Part shown: positions 1-5,046 of the stretch, one piece after another
How positions within the stretch are numbered: position 1 is the first letter of the stretch
How the letters are laid out: the number at the start of each line of letters is the position of its first letter
Source: an uncultured Clostridia bacterium
Lineage (GTDB): Bacteria > Bacillota > Clostridia > TANB77 > CAG-508
Assembly: GCA_934167735.1 (NCBI GenBank)
Contig: CAKPLV010000083.1
Coordinates: forward strand, 1-5,046
DNA length: 5,046 nucleotides
Direction of reading: 5' to 3'
Program-made: the position numbers and the translations under genes
The notes under the pieces: model-generated
Told to the model about the DNA's origin: nothing
The model's input: the letters and a program-made list of their open reading frames with translations, nothing else
Database searches by the model: none

Positions 1-612
1 ATCTATAACATCTGTTCTTATTCCTATATCATTTTGAGGTATTCCTTTATACATTGCCGCTATTTCTCCTCTTTCGTCTACAACTCCAACTGTTCTACCT
101 TTAAAATTTTCTATTCCATTACTTATGTTTCTTATAATATCTCTTAATAATGTTGTTTTACCACAACCAGGTGGTGAGATTAATAGTGTATTATATAGTG
201 AATCATTTTCATAATCTATTAATTCTCTTATTATAAGATTACTACAACCTATTATTTGTCTTGCAATTCTGAAATTCAAACTTGATATATAATTTACATT
301 TATGACTTGTCCATTGTCTACAATTGCACTTCCGACAATTCCTACTCTATTTCCACCTCTAATTGTTATATAACCATCACATATTTGCCTTCTATACGAA
401 TAAACTGAATTTTCACATACTTTTTCAAATGATTGTAATACATCTTGCTGTTTTACAATGTAATCAATCAATTTATTTTCTTGTCCTATTTTTATACATA
501 ATGGCTTATTACTCCTTAGACGGATTTCTTCTATTTTATCTGAGTAGTTTTCTTCAATTATTTTTCTTACATTTATTGAAAAATAATCTAATATATTTTC
601 AATTTCATTCAT
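1..612 (-). CDS. spoIIIAA: Stage III sporulation protein AA, ATPase (partial, C-terminus beyond window)
   Basis: This is the first gene of the spoIIIA operon. Its product is a VirB11/PulE-like cytoplasmic ATPase of the mother cell that powers the SpoIIIA-SpoIIQ channel into the forespore. Seen here: 204 codons from ATG at 612 to the window edge. An N-terminal region carries IEEIRLR-like residues (EEIRLRSNKP near 28-37), followed by the family signature ITIRGGNRVGIVGSAI (about 82-97) and SSLNFRIAR (110-118). Then come Walker A SPPGCGKTTLLRD (146-158, Lys152) and a Walker B-like segment VGVVDERGEI (175-184). The last residues visible are GIPQNDIGIRTDVID. The B. subtilis protein is about 307 residues, so roughly a third is missing, cut by the window and not by mutation. 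The start is fixed by AGAGGTGAG just upstream (617-625). In B. subtilis the operon is under SigE in the mother cell; I see only a weak match to such a promoter here. The gene upstream is unrelated and separately terminated. Confidence 0.96.
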   Translation of the reverse strand, partial: MNEIENILDYFSINVRKIIEENYSDKIEEIRLRSNKPLCIKIGQENKLIDYIVKQQDVLQSFEKVCENSVYSYRRQICDGYITIRGGNRVGIVGSAIVDNGQVINVNYISSLNFRIARQIIGCSNLIIRELIDYENDSLYNTLLISPPGCGKTTLLRDIIRNISNGIENFKGRTVGVVDERGEIAAMYKGIPQNDIGIRTDVID

Positions 613-637
613 TTTCTCACCTCTTTAAGGCACTAAA

Positions 638-665
638 AAAAGCATATATTATAATATATGCTTTT
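638..665 (-). terminator. Intrinsic terminator of the 462-residue membrane protein gene
   Basis: A perfect 28-bp palindrome (core AGCATATATTATAATATATGCT, 641-662, extended by AAA/TTT) begins 9 bp after the stop codon at 675. On the minus strand it is followed by a run of seven T (641 down to 635, partly within the stem). The stem is almost all A/T with only two G-C pairs, so it may be a leaky terminator. It lies 25 bp upstream of the spoIIIAA start codon. Confidence 0.7.
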
Positions 666-674
666 CTTTTTATT

Positions 675-2063
675 TTAGAACTCATTTTTATACATATTTG
701 ATAATATTTCTTCAATCTCTTCTATTGATGCATCATTTATTATTATTGAATTATCTGTATTGAATTCGTCAAATGTTATGTTTTCATCAAATTCTGTTTT
801 ATTATTAATGTTCATTTCAAATTTGAAGCTATTGTCATATGATCTATTTATTATATCTTCATCTAATAAAAAATCATCTGTGTCATCATATTCACTATCT
901 GAATAGTCGTTTCTTTCATACATTTCAGCAGGATTAATTCCATCTACTTTTATTGCAACTGTTGATTCTATATTGTTTATATCTTTTAGGTTTTTATATG
1001 TAACTATTATACTTGCTTCTTCTACATCTGAATTTGAATATCCTTTCATTGTATATGTATATACTAAACTATCTGTTGATTTTGTTTTTTCAATTGTGAA
1101 TTCTACATAAACTTGATCTTCATCTTTGAATTTTATAGTTGTTTTATTTTCAATGTTTTCTAATATTATTGCTTCTTTAGTTTCTTGATCTACCATTTCA
1201 AGTTTTGTTACTTTTTTTGCTTTTATGTATAATTTCATTTCGATTATATCATTACTTTTATCTTCTTTGTCTATGCTGTTTATTACATCTGACATCGTAC
1301 TTTGATATTGGTCATACATGTCTTTTGCAATTAATTTTTGTACTGTTTCATTGTCTTTTAATTCTTCACATATACCTTTTATTAGGTCAAATATTTGAGC
1401 ATCTGTGATTTTTAGTGTAATAACATTTGAATCATCTATATCTTCACTTGTGAACATTTCATCTGTTAATTTTTCTTCAAATACTTTTGCTATATCATTT
1501 TTTATTGTTTTGATATCTTCTTTTGTTGGTTTTGTTCCAAATATTTCTATTTTGTCAGGAATATCTTCTGAATCTATTTCAAGCTTTTCTGCAAGTGCTT
1601 TTAAATTTTCGTTTCTTATTGCTATATATTTATCATTTAATAATTTTGAATATATTCCATATGTATCATCATCTCTTTTTATTGTTACTGGAATATCTAC
1701 TCCTACTGATGTTTGAAGTGTTACTTTTTCTTCTAGTTTGTTTTTCTGGTTATCAACTTTTCCTTCAAATTTGATTGTTGAATTATTTATATATTCTAAT
1801 TCACTTTCATTATCACTATCACTTTCTACTTTTAGTGATATTTCTCCATTTTGTTTGAATGGTGTTTTTAACATTTTTTCATAGTATTGATCTAATTCTT
1901 TTTCACTTGAAAAATTCTCCCATGTTTCTTCTTTTCCTAAATATGATAAGAATATTTCTTTGTCTGTTTTGAATAGATCTGTTGCAAAATATGCATATAC
2001 TATTCCTCCTACTAATAATGCTATAATTACTGCAATTATTATTAATACTTTCTTTTTCTTCAT
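675..2063 (-). CDS. Membrane-anchored acidic protein of unknown function (462 aa)
   Basis: I do not recognise a function. The protein opens with MKKKK and a hydrophobic segment at about residues 6-26 (VLIIIAVIIALLVGGIVYAY), read as a signal anchor. There is no lipobox cysteine, so it is not a lipoprotein. The rest should lie outside the membrane. It is hydrophilic, rich in Asp, Glu, Lys, Asn and Ile, and has one cysteine (Cys232). It seems to alternate beta-rich stretches (for example 71-130 and 275-375) with helical ones. Residues 387-404 are strikingly acidic (YSDSEYDDTDDFLLDEDI), and the C-terminus has a helical SIEEIEEILSNMYK. The stretch after the membrane segment, FATDLFKTDKEIFLSYL, resembles in my memory a clostridial family of unknown function (possibly Pfam DUF6583; not verified). 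The start has AGGAGGAG (2071-2078) 7 nt upstream. A SigA-like promoter and a terminator flank it, so it is probably monocistronic. No domain suggests an enzyme; a cell-envelope role is a guess. Confidence 0.85.
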   Translation of the reverse strand: MKKKKVLIIIAVIIALLVGGIVYAYFATDLFKTDKEIFLSYLGKEETWENFSSEKELDQYYEKMLKTPFKQNGEISLKVESDSDNESELEYINNSTIKFEGKVDNQKNKLEEKVTLQTSVGVDIPVTIKRDDDTYGIYSKLLNDKYIAIRNENLKALAEKLEIDSEDIPDKIEIFGTKPTKEDIKTIKNDIAKVFEEKLTDEMFTSEDIDDSNVITLKITDAQIFDLIKGICEELKDNETVQKLIAKDMYDQYQSTMSDVINSIDKEDKSNDIIEMKLYIKAKKVTKLEMVDQETKEAIILENIENKTTIKFKDEDQVYVEFTIEKTKSTDSLVYTYTMKGYSNSDVEEASIIVTYKNLKDINNIESTVAIKVDGINPAEMYERNDYSDSEYDDTDDFLLDEDIINRSYDNSFKFEMNINNKTEFDENITFDEFNTDNSIIINDASIEEIEEILSNMYKNEF

Positions 2064-2094
2064 TTTTTATCTCCTCCTATTTTTTCATATCTAT

Positions 2095-2123
2095 AGTCTA
2101 TTATACTTGAATAAAATTGTCAA
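2095..2123 (-). promoter_or_regulatory. SigA-type promoter of the 462-residue membrane protein gene
   Basis: On the minus strand a perfect -35 TTGACA (2118-2123) is followed, after 17 bp, by TAGACT (2095-2100) as the -10. A better -10 match, TATAAT (2100-2105), overlaps it but would leave only a 12-bp spacer from TTGACA. Transcription would begin near 2088, giving a leader of about 25 nt that carries the AGGAGGAG ribosome binding site. The promoter lies directly beyond the yebC terminator, as expected for an independent unit. Confidence 0.65.
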
Positions 2124-2132
2124 CTAAAATTG

Positions 2133-2166
2133 AAAAACTCACCTAAATAAAATTAAGTGAGTTTTT
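2133..2166 (-). terminator. Intrinsic terminator of yebC
   Basis: Starting 5 bp after the yebC stop codon, the minus strand reads AAAAACTCACTTAA, a short loop TTTTAT, then TTAGGTGAGTTTTT. This makes a 14-bp stem with one G-U pair and ends in five T, followed by CAATTTT. It is the classic shape of a rho-independent terminator and separates yebC from the next gene. Confidence 0.85.
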
Positions 2167-2170
2167 ATTC

Positions 2171-2896
2171 TTATTCTTCCCAGTTATGATAAATATCCAT
2201 AACATCATCTAAATCTTCTAGTCTTTCAATTAATCTTTCCATTTTTTCTTTTCCAGCTTCGTCTAATTCAACTGTTGTTGTTGGTACCATTTGTACTTCT
2301 GCTTCAACAAATGTTAATCCAGCTTCTTCTAGTTTTTCTCTTACTGCTGAAAAGTCTGATGGTTCTGTTGTAATTTCATAAACTTCTTCTTCTGAGTTGA
2401 AGTCTTCTGCTCCTGCATCTAATGCTAACATCATTAATTCATCTTCACTCATTGAAGTTGCTTCTTTTTCGATTACAATTACTCCTTTTTTGTTGAACAT
2501 GTATGATACACATCCTGTTGTTCCAAGATTTCCTCCAGCTTTATCAAATACATGTCTTACATCTGATGCTGTTCTATTTCTATTGTCTGTGTTTGCATTT
2601 ACTATTACTGCTACACCACATGGTCCATATCCTTCATAAACAATTTCTTCATAATTTGCTGTATTTCCCTCTCCTGATGCTTTTTTTATTGCATTGTTTA
2701 TTGTGTCATTTGGCATGTTTGCTGCTTTACATTTTGCTATTACATCTTTTAATTTTGAGTTTCCTGCTGGATCTGGTCCACCTTCTTTTACTGCAATTAA
2801 TAATTCTCTACCTAGTTTTGTGAAAGCTTTTCCTCTTGCTGCATCTGCTTTTCCTTTTTTGGCTTGAATGTTGTGCCATTTACTGTGTCCTGACAT
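2171..2896 (-). CDS. yebC: YebC/PmpR (TACO1) family protein, ribosome-associated translation factor
   Basis: This is a full-length classic YebC (241 residues; the family is usually about 240-250). The hallmark N-terminus SGHSKWHNIQAKKGKADAAR is followed by GKAFTKLGRELLIAVKEGG (22-40), NMPNDTINNAIKKASG (60-75), YEGYGPCGVAVIVNANTDNR (87-106) and KAGGNLGTTGCVSYMFNKKG (119-138). Known for the family: cytoplasmic; long described as a transcription regulator (PmpR), and more recently as a ribosome-bound factor relieving stalls at proline-rich stretches, like mitochondrial TACO1. The SGHSKW start marks the classic (YrbC-like) branch, not the shorter YeeI-like paralogue. I chose the ATG at 2896 because AGGAGG (2905-2910) lies 8 nt upstream and MSGHSKW is the universal family start. 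An in-frame ATG at 2944 would add 16 residues unlike the family. Many bacteria have ruvC next to yebC; here it is absent. A promoter at 2971-2999 and a terminator at 2133-2166 make it a single-gene unit. Confidence 0.97.
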   Translation of the reverse strand: MSGHSKWHNIQAKKGKADAARGKAFTKLGRELLIAVKEGGPDPAGNSKLKDVIAKCKAANMPNDTINNAIKKASGEGNTANYEEIVYEGYGPCGVAVIVNANTDNRNRTASDVRHVFDKAGGNLGTTGCVSYMFNKKGVIVIEKEATSMSEDELMMLALDAGAEDFNSEEEVYEITTEPSDFSAVREKLEEAGLTFVEAEVQMVPTTTVELDEAGKEKMERLIERLEDLDDVMDIYHNWEE

Positions 2897-2970
2897 ATCT
2901 CTTTCCTCCTCTTTGAATTTTCCTATATTTCTAAAGGCTTTCATGCCCTCCGTTATAATCTTCGTTTATT

Positions 2971-2999
2971 ATTGTATCACATTTTTTCTTATTTGTGTA
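2971..2999 (-). promoter_or_regulatory. SigA-type promoter of yebC
   Basis: On the minus strand TACACA (2994-2999, four of six matches to TTGACA) is separated by 17 bp from TACAAT (2971-2976). A TG one base before the -10 makes it an extended -10 element. The start of transcription would be near 2964, giving a leader of about 68 nt before the chosen yebC ATG. The tandem repeat block begins about 50 bp upstream of the -35. Confidence 0.6.
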
Positions 3000-3048
3000 G
3001 TCTTTTGTTAAATAAACTTCTTATACTTTTAATATATTGGCATTTTTT

Positions 3049-3114
3049 GCGACAAAGGTGCGACAAACATGCGACAAAGGTGCGACAAAAGTGCGACAAA
3101 CATGCGACAAAATT
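3049..3114. repeat. Six tandem 11-bp direct repeats, consensus GCGACAAANNT
   Basis: Six head-to-tail units start at 3049, 3060, 3071, 3082, 3093 and 3104. All keep GCGACAAA exactly and end in GGT, CAT, GGT, AGT, CAT and ATT. Grouping by three shows a 33-bp higher-order repeat (units 1-3 against 4-6) with only three differences. The block is clearly richer in G+C than its surroundings, and I noticed no other GCGAC in the window. On the minus strand the unit reads as TTTGTCGCA plus two variable bases. It lies after the oxidoreductase gene and upstream of the yebC promoter. The last unit runs into the palindrome CAAAATTTTG (3108-3117) and the neighbouring inverted repeat. No spacers separate the units, so it is not a CRISPR array. 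The role is unknown: it could be a protein-binding array spaced at about one helical turn, or a repeat family scattered in the genome. Confidence 0.93.
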
Positions 3115-3161
3115 TTGACGACCATACCCATATCACATATCAAATCGGTATGATTGTCAAA
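3114..3161 (-). terminator. Imperfect inverted repeat, possible terminator of the FAD-Rieske gene
   Basis: The two 15-nt arms (3114-3128 and 3147-3161) match at 13 positions: TTTGAC, three bases with two differences, then CATACC. In minus-strand RNA this gives a stem broken by one A-C mismatch (with one G-U pair) around an 18-nt loop. It begins 11 bp after the oxidoreductase stop codon. The descending arm is followed by AAAATTTTG rather than a clean T run, so it is weaker than the other terminators here. It may be a terminator, an mRNA 3'-end stabiliser, or one part of a larger element with the adjoining direct repeats. Confidence 0.45.
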
Positions 3162-3172
3162 TTTAATAACTT

Positions 3173-4660
3173 CTATTCAATTATTTCAAGATTTTTATTG
3201 CTCGGTGTTTCTAAAGAGATTCCATCATAATTAAATTTTGAGCCATGGCAAGGGCACTCCCAAATTTTTTCTATATTATTAAATGATAGCTCACATCCAA
3301 GATGTGTACAGATCGGCTTAACTTTATATAATTTATTTTCGTTATATCTATATACACCAATTTTATTGTTATCAATATTAACAATTTTACCTTCTCCAAT
3401 TTTTATATCTTTCAATTGTTCCATAGGTATTTTAAATTTACTTAATAATATTGATTCATTTGCTTCTTTAATCATATTTGACATTTCTGTTCTATTTTTT
3501 ATTGGCTCTAATCTTGTTGATTTAAAAATTTCTTCATATTTATTATCTTTATTTTTAATTAAATCACATATAATTTGTCCTGCAATATTTGATGATGTTA
3601 TTCCCCATTTATTGAATCCTGTTGCAATATACAAATTACTCATGATATTAGAATATTTACCTATATACGGTATTTTGTCTAATGTTATGCAATCTTCTGC
3701 AGTCCATTTACTTACAATTTCTGCATTTGGATACATTTTTTTGACCATCTTTTCTATTTCATTAAAACCATCTTTTTGTTCATTTGTACCTGTTTTATAA
3801 TCATATCCTACAACAAAAAGCAACTTCTTTCCATTTTCATTTATTGTTCTAAAAGAAATTGTTGGAATATCTGCACTAATATACATTCCTTCAAATAAAT
3901 CTGTTTTGCAGTCAAATACCATTGCAAAAGATGTTGACTGATACATTTTTAGAAAATAATATCCAGGAAAATTCATTATTGGATATCTTGTTGTAAGTAC
4001 AACATATTTGGCATATACTTTTTGGTTATTAACTTCTATTTCATATTGATCTTCTTTATGAGTAATGTTTGTAACATCTGCTTCTTCAAAAATTTTGCCA
4101 TTATTTTTTTCTATTGCATTTGCAAGTCCATATCCATATTTTACTGGATGAATTTTTGCTTGATTCTTAAATTTTAAAGCCTTTTTTATTTTTATTGGAG
4201 CATCTATATTATCTATAATCTCACACAAATCTTTATTTAATGTTTTTACACTTTCATATTCATTCTCAATTTCATTTATTTTTTCATCTGTTTGTGTAAA
4301 TACGAATGAATCTTCTCTTTCAAAATCACAATCAATTTTTTCTGTTTTTATCATTTTTTCTATTTCATCTATTGCATTTTGATTTGCTTCTAAATATTTG
4401 CTTGCAAATTCCTGATCTTGTGAATTTATTAAATAATTATAAAATAATCCATGTTGGCTTGTTACTTTTCCTGTATTTTTTGATGATGTTTTATCACAAA
4501 TTTGATTTTTTTCCAATAAAATCATTGGCATAAACTTGCTTAAGTAATAAGCTACAGAAAGTCCCGTTAATCCTCCACCTATAACACATACAGAAGTTTC
4601 TTCATCTTTTTCTATTTTTTTGAACTTCTTTTTTCTATCTTTTTCCCAATATGACATCAT
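3173..4660 (-). CDS. FAD-dependent oxidoreductase with C-terminal Rieske [2Fe-2S] domain (YhfW-like)
   Basis: This is a two-domain flavoprotein of 495 residues, close to the 509 of B. subtilis YhfW as I recall it. Residue numbers here count from the chosen Met. The N-terminal domain is of the D-amino-acid oxidase/glycerol-3-phosphate oxidase type. It has a beta strand with GGGLTG (28-33), acidic Glu50 ending the second strand, GKVTSQHGLFY (64-74), and a C-terminal FAD motif NLYIATGFNKWGITSSNIAG (342-361). After a linker, a compact Rieske domain (about 422-495) has the cluster ligands in CTHLGC (Cys451, His453) and CPCH (Cys469, His472). The disulfide pair Cys456/Cys471 is also present, so the domain should bind its cluster. 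Substrate and electron partner are unknown. No signal peptide or membrane segment is seen, so it is probably cytoplasmic. I chose the ATG at 4660 because AAAGGAGT (4668-4675) sits about 8 nt upstream. An ATG at 4678, with only a weak GGAAG before it, would add six residues, and a second ATG follows at once (4657). No convincing promoter is visible in the 88-bp gap upstream; a lone TATAAA (4702-4707) lacks a -35. Confidence 0.93.
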   Translation of the reverse strand: MMSYWEKDRKKKFKKIEKDEETSVCVIGGGLTGLSVAYYLSKFMPMILLEKNQICDKTSSKNTGKVTSQHGLFYNYLINSQDQEFASKYLEANQNAIDEIEKMIKTEKIDCDFEREDSFVFTQTDEKINEIENEYESVKTLNKDLCEIIDNIDAPIKIKKALKFKNQAKIHPVKYGYGLANAIEKNNGKIFEEADVTNITHKEDQYEIEVNNQKVYAKYVVLTTRYPIMNFPGYYFLKMYQSTSFAMVFDCKTDLFEGMYISADIPTISFRTINENGKKLLFVVGYDYKTGTNEQKDGFNEIEKMVKKMYPNAEIVSKWTAEDCITLDKIPYIGKYSNIMSNLYIATGFNKWGITSSNIAGQIICDLIKNKDNKYEEIFKSTRLEPIKNRTEMSNMIKEANESILLSKFKIPMEQLKDIKIGEGKIVNIDNNKIGVYRYNENKLYKVKPICTHLGCELSFNNIEKIWECPCHGSKFNYDGISLETPSNKNLEIIE

Positions 4661-4708
4661 AATTTTCACTCCTTTCATTTATTTTCTTCCTGTTTTGTCT
4701 TTTTATAC

Positions 4709-4745
4709 AAAAAAGCTAATAGAATTTTACATTCTATTAGCCTTT
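4709..4745 (-). terminator. Intrinsic terminator of gpmA
   Basis: On the minus strand, just after the gpmA stop codon, GCTAATAGAAT and ATTCTATTAGC form a perfect 11-bp stem around loop GTAAA. A G-U pair and AAA/TTT lengthen the stem, and it ends in six T (4714-4709). It is the strongest terminator in the window and should isolate gpmA from the oxidoreductase gene, apart from readthrough. Confidence 0.92.
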
Positions 4746-4748
4746 AAT

Positions 4749-5046
4749 TTATTTTAAATAATAATGTCTTATTGGTTTTAAATTGTCATCTAATTCATAG
4801 CATATTGGATTTCCTGTTTGAATTTCGAGTTTGATAACATCTTCATCACTTATGTTGTCTAAATATTTCATTAAACCTCTCAAACTATTTCCATGTGCTG
4901 CAATTATAATATTTTTTCCACTTTCAAGTTCAGGTTTAATGTCTGAGTCCCAATATTCTACAACTCTTTTTATTGTATCTATTAAATTTTCTGTTTTTGG
5001 TAATAAATTTTTGTCTATATCTTGATATTTAGGATCTTTGCTTGGT
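4749..5046 (-). CDS. gpmA: 2,3-bisphosphoglycerate-dependent phosphoglycerate mutase (partial, N-terminus beyond window)
   Basis: These are the last 98 codons of a dPGM, the glycolytic and gluconeogenic enzyme that interconverts 3- and 2-phosphoglycerate through a phosphohistidine. Seen: PSKDPKYQDI, LLPKTENLIDTIKRV and YWDSDIKPELESGKNIII, then AAHGNSLRGLMKYLDNISDE. These match the C-terminal part of family members such as E. coli GpmA, about 250 residues. AAHGNS holds the second active-site histidine; the phosphorylated first histidine (RHGES/RHGQS motif) lies outside the window. The tail ends NLKPIRHYYLK, like the usual HYYLGD tail but slightly shorter. The segment usually reading IPTGxPLVYEL is here IQTGNPICYEL. 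The gene ends in TAA and a strong terminator follows immediately. The cut is due to the window edge. It has no evident link with the oxidoreductase downstream of it. Confidence 0.96.
   Translation of the reverse strand, partial: PSKDPKYQDIDKNLLPKTENLIDTIKRVVEYWDSDIKPELESGKNIIIAAHGNSLRGLMKYLDNISDEDVIKLEIQTGNPICYELDDNLKPIRHYYLK

Noticed and set aside
1205..1774. Plus-strand open frames opposite the 462-residue gene, and similar ones opposite the other genes
   Set aside because: They are Leu/Phe/Ile-rich antisense shadows of an A-rich coding strand, without ribosome binding sites or family resemblance.
2171..2944. YebC start at the upstream ATG (257 residues)
   Set aside because: The extra 16 residues do not resemble the family, its GGAGGG is too close to the ATG, and the ATG at 2896 has an ideally spaced AGGAGG before the universal MSGHSKW start.
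3029..3103. Minus-strand mini-ORF beginning MFVALLSHLCRMF inside the repeats
   Set aside because: It is made almost entirely of repeat units, has no Shine-Dalgarno sequence before its ATG, and resembles the low-complexity peptides such repeats always give.
3049..3114. Possible CRISPR array
   Set aside because: Units are 11 bp and directly adjacent with no unique spacers, and no cas gene is present.
3016..3153. Plus-strand open frame across the repeats encoding two near-identical 11-residue units (ATKVRQTCDKG and ATKVRQTCDKI)
   Set aside because: The frame is open only because the 33-bp period is a multiple of three. It has no ATG, no ribosome binding site and stops soon after the array.
3173..4678. 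Oxidoreductase start at ATG 4678 (501 residues)
   Set aside because: Only a weak GGAAG precedes it, whereas AAAGGAGT lies at the right distance from the ATG at 4660.
4702..4730. Promoter for the oxidoreductase gene with TATAAA at 4702-4707
   Set aside because: The -35 position at 17 bp reads GTAAAA and falls inside the gpmA terminator, so support is too weak for a feature.

Overview
The window comes from a very AT-rich (low-GC), endospore-forming member of the Bacillota, most likely of the Clostridia. The evidence is a spoIIIAA gene, strong AGGAGG-type ribosome binding sites, A/T-ending codons and AT-rich intrinsic terminators. I cannot name a species. All five genes are on the minus strand, so transcription runs from right to left.

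In order of transcription: (1) the last 98 codons of gpmA, a cofactor-dependent phosphoglycerate mutase (4749-5046, cut by the right edge), ending at a strong terminator; (2) a 495-residue FAD-dependent oxidoreductase with a C-terminal Rieske [2Fe-2S] domain, of the B. subtilis YhfW type (3173-4660); (3) a 276-bp gap holding an imperfect inverted repeat, six tandem 11-bp repeats and the yebC promoter; (4) yebC, a classic 241-residue YebC/TACO1-family translation factor (2171-2896), with its own terminator; (5) a 462-residue membrane-anchored acidic protein of unknown function (675-2063), with its own SigA-like promoter and terminator; (6) the first 204 codons of spoIIIAA (1-612, cut by the left edge), the ATPase that opens the spoIIIA sporulation operon.

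The genes look like separate transcription units rather than one pathway. Convincing intrinsic terminators follow gpmA, yebC and the 462-residue gene. A weaker hairpin follows the oxidoreductase. SigA-like promoters are visible before yebC and the 462-residue gene. Glycolysis, redox, translation and sporulation are simply neighbours here.

The least explained part is 3049-3161. There, 11-bp direct repeats with core GCGACAAA, clearly richer in G+C than their surroundings and showing a 33-bp higher-order period, directly abut a 15-nt inverted repeat. I see no phage, transposon, CRISPR, tRNA or rRNA, and no clear new multi-gene system.
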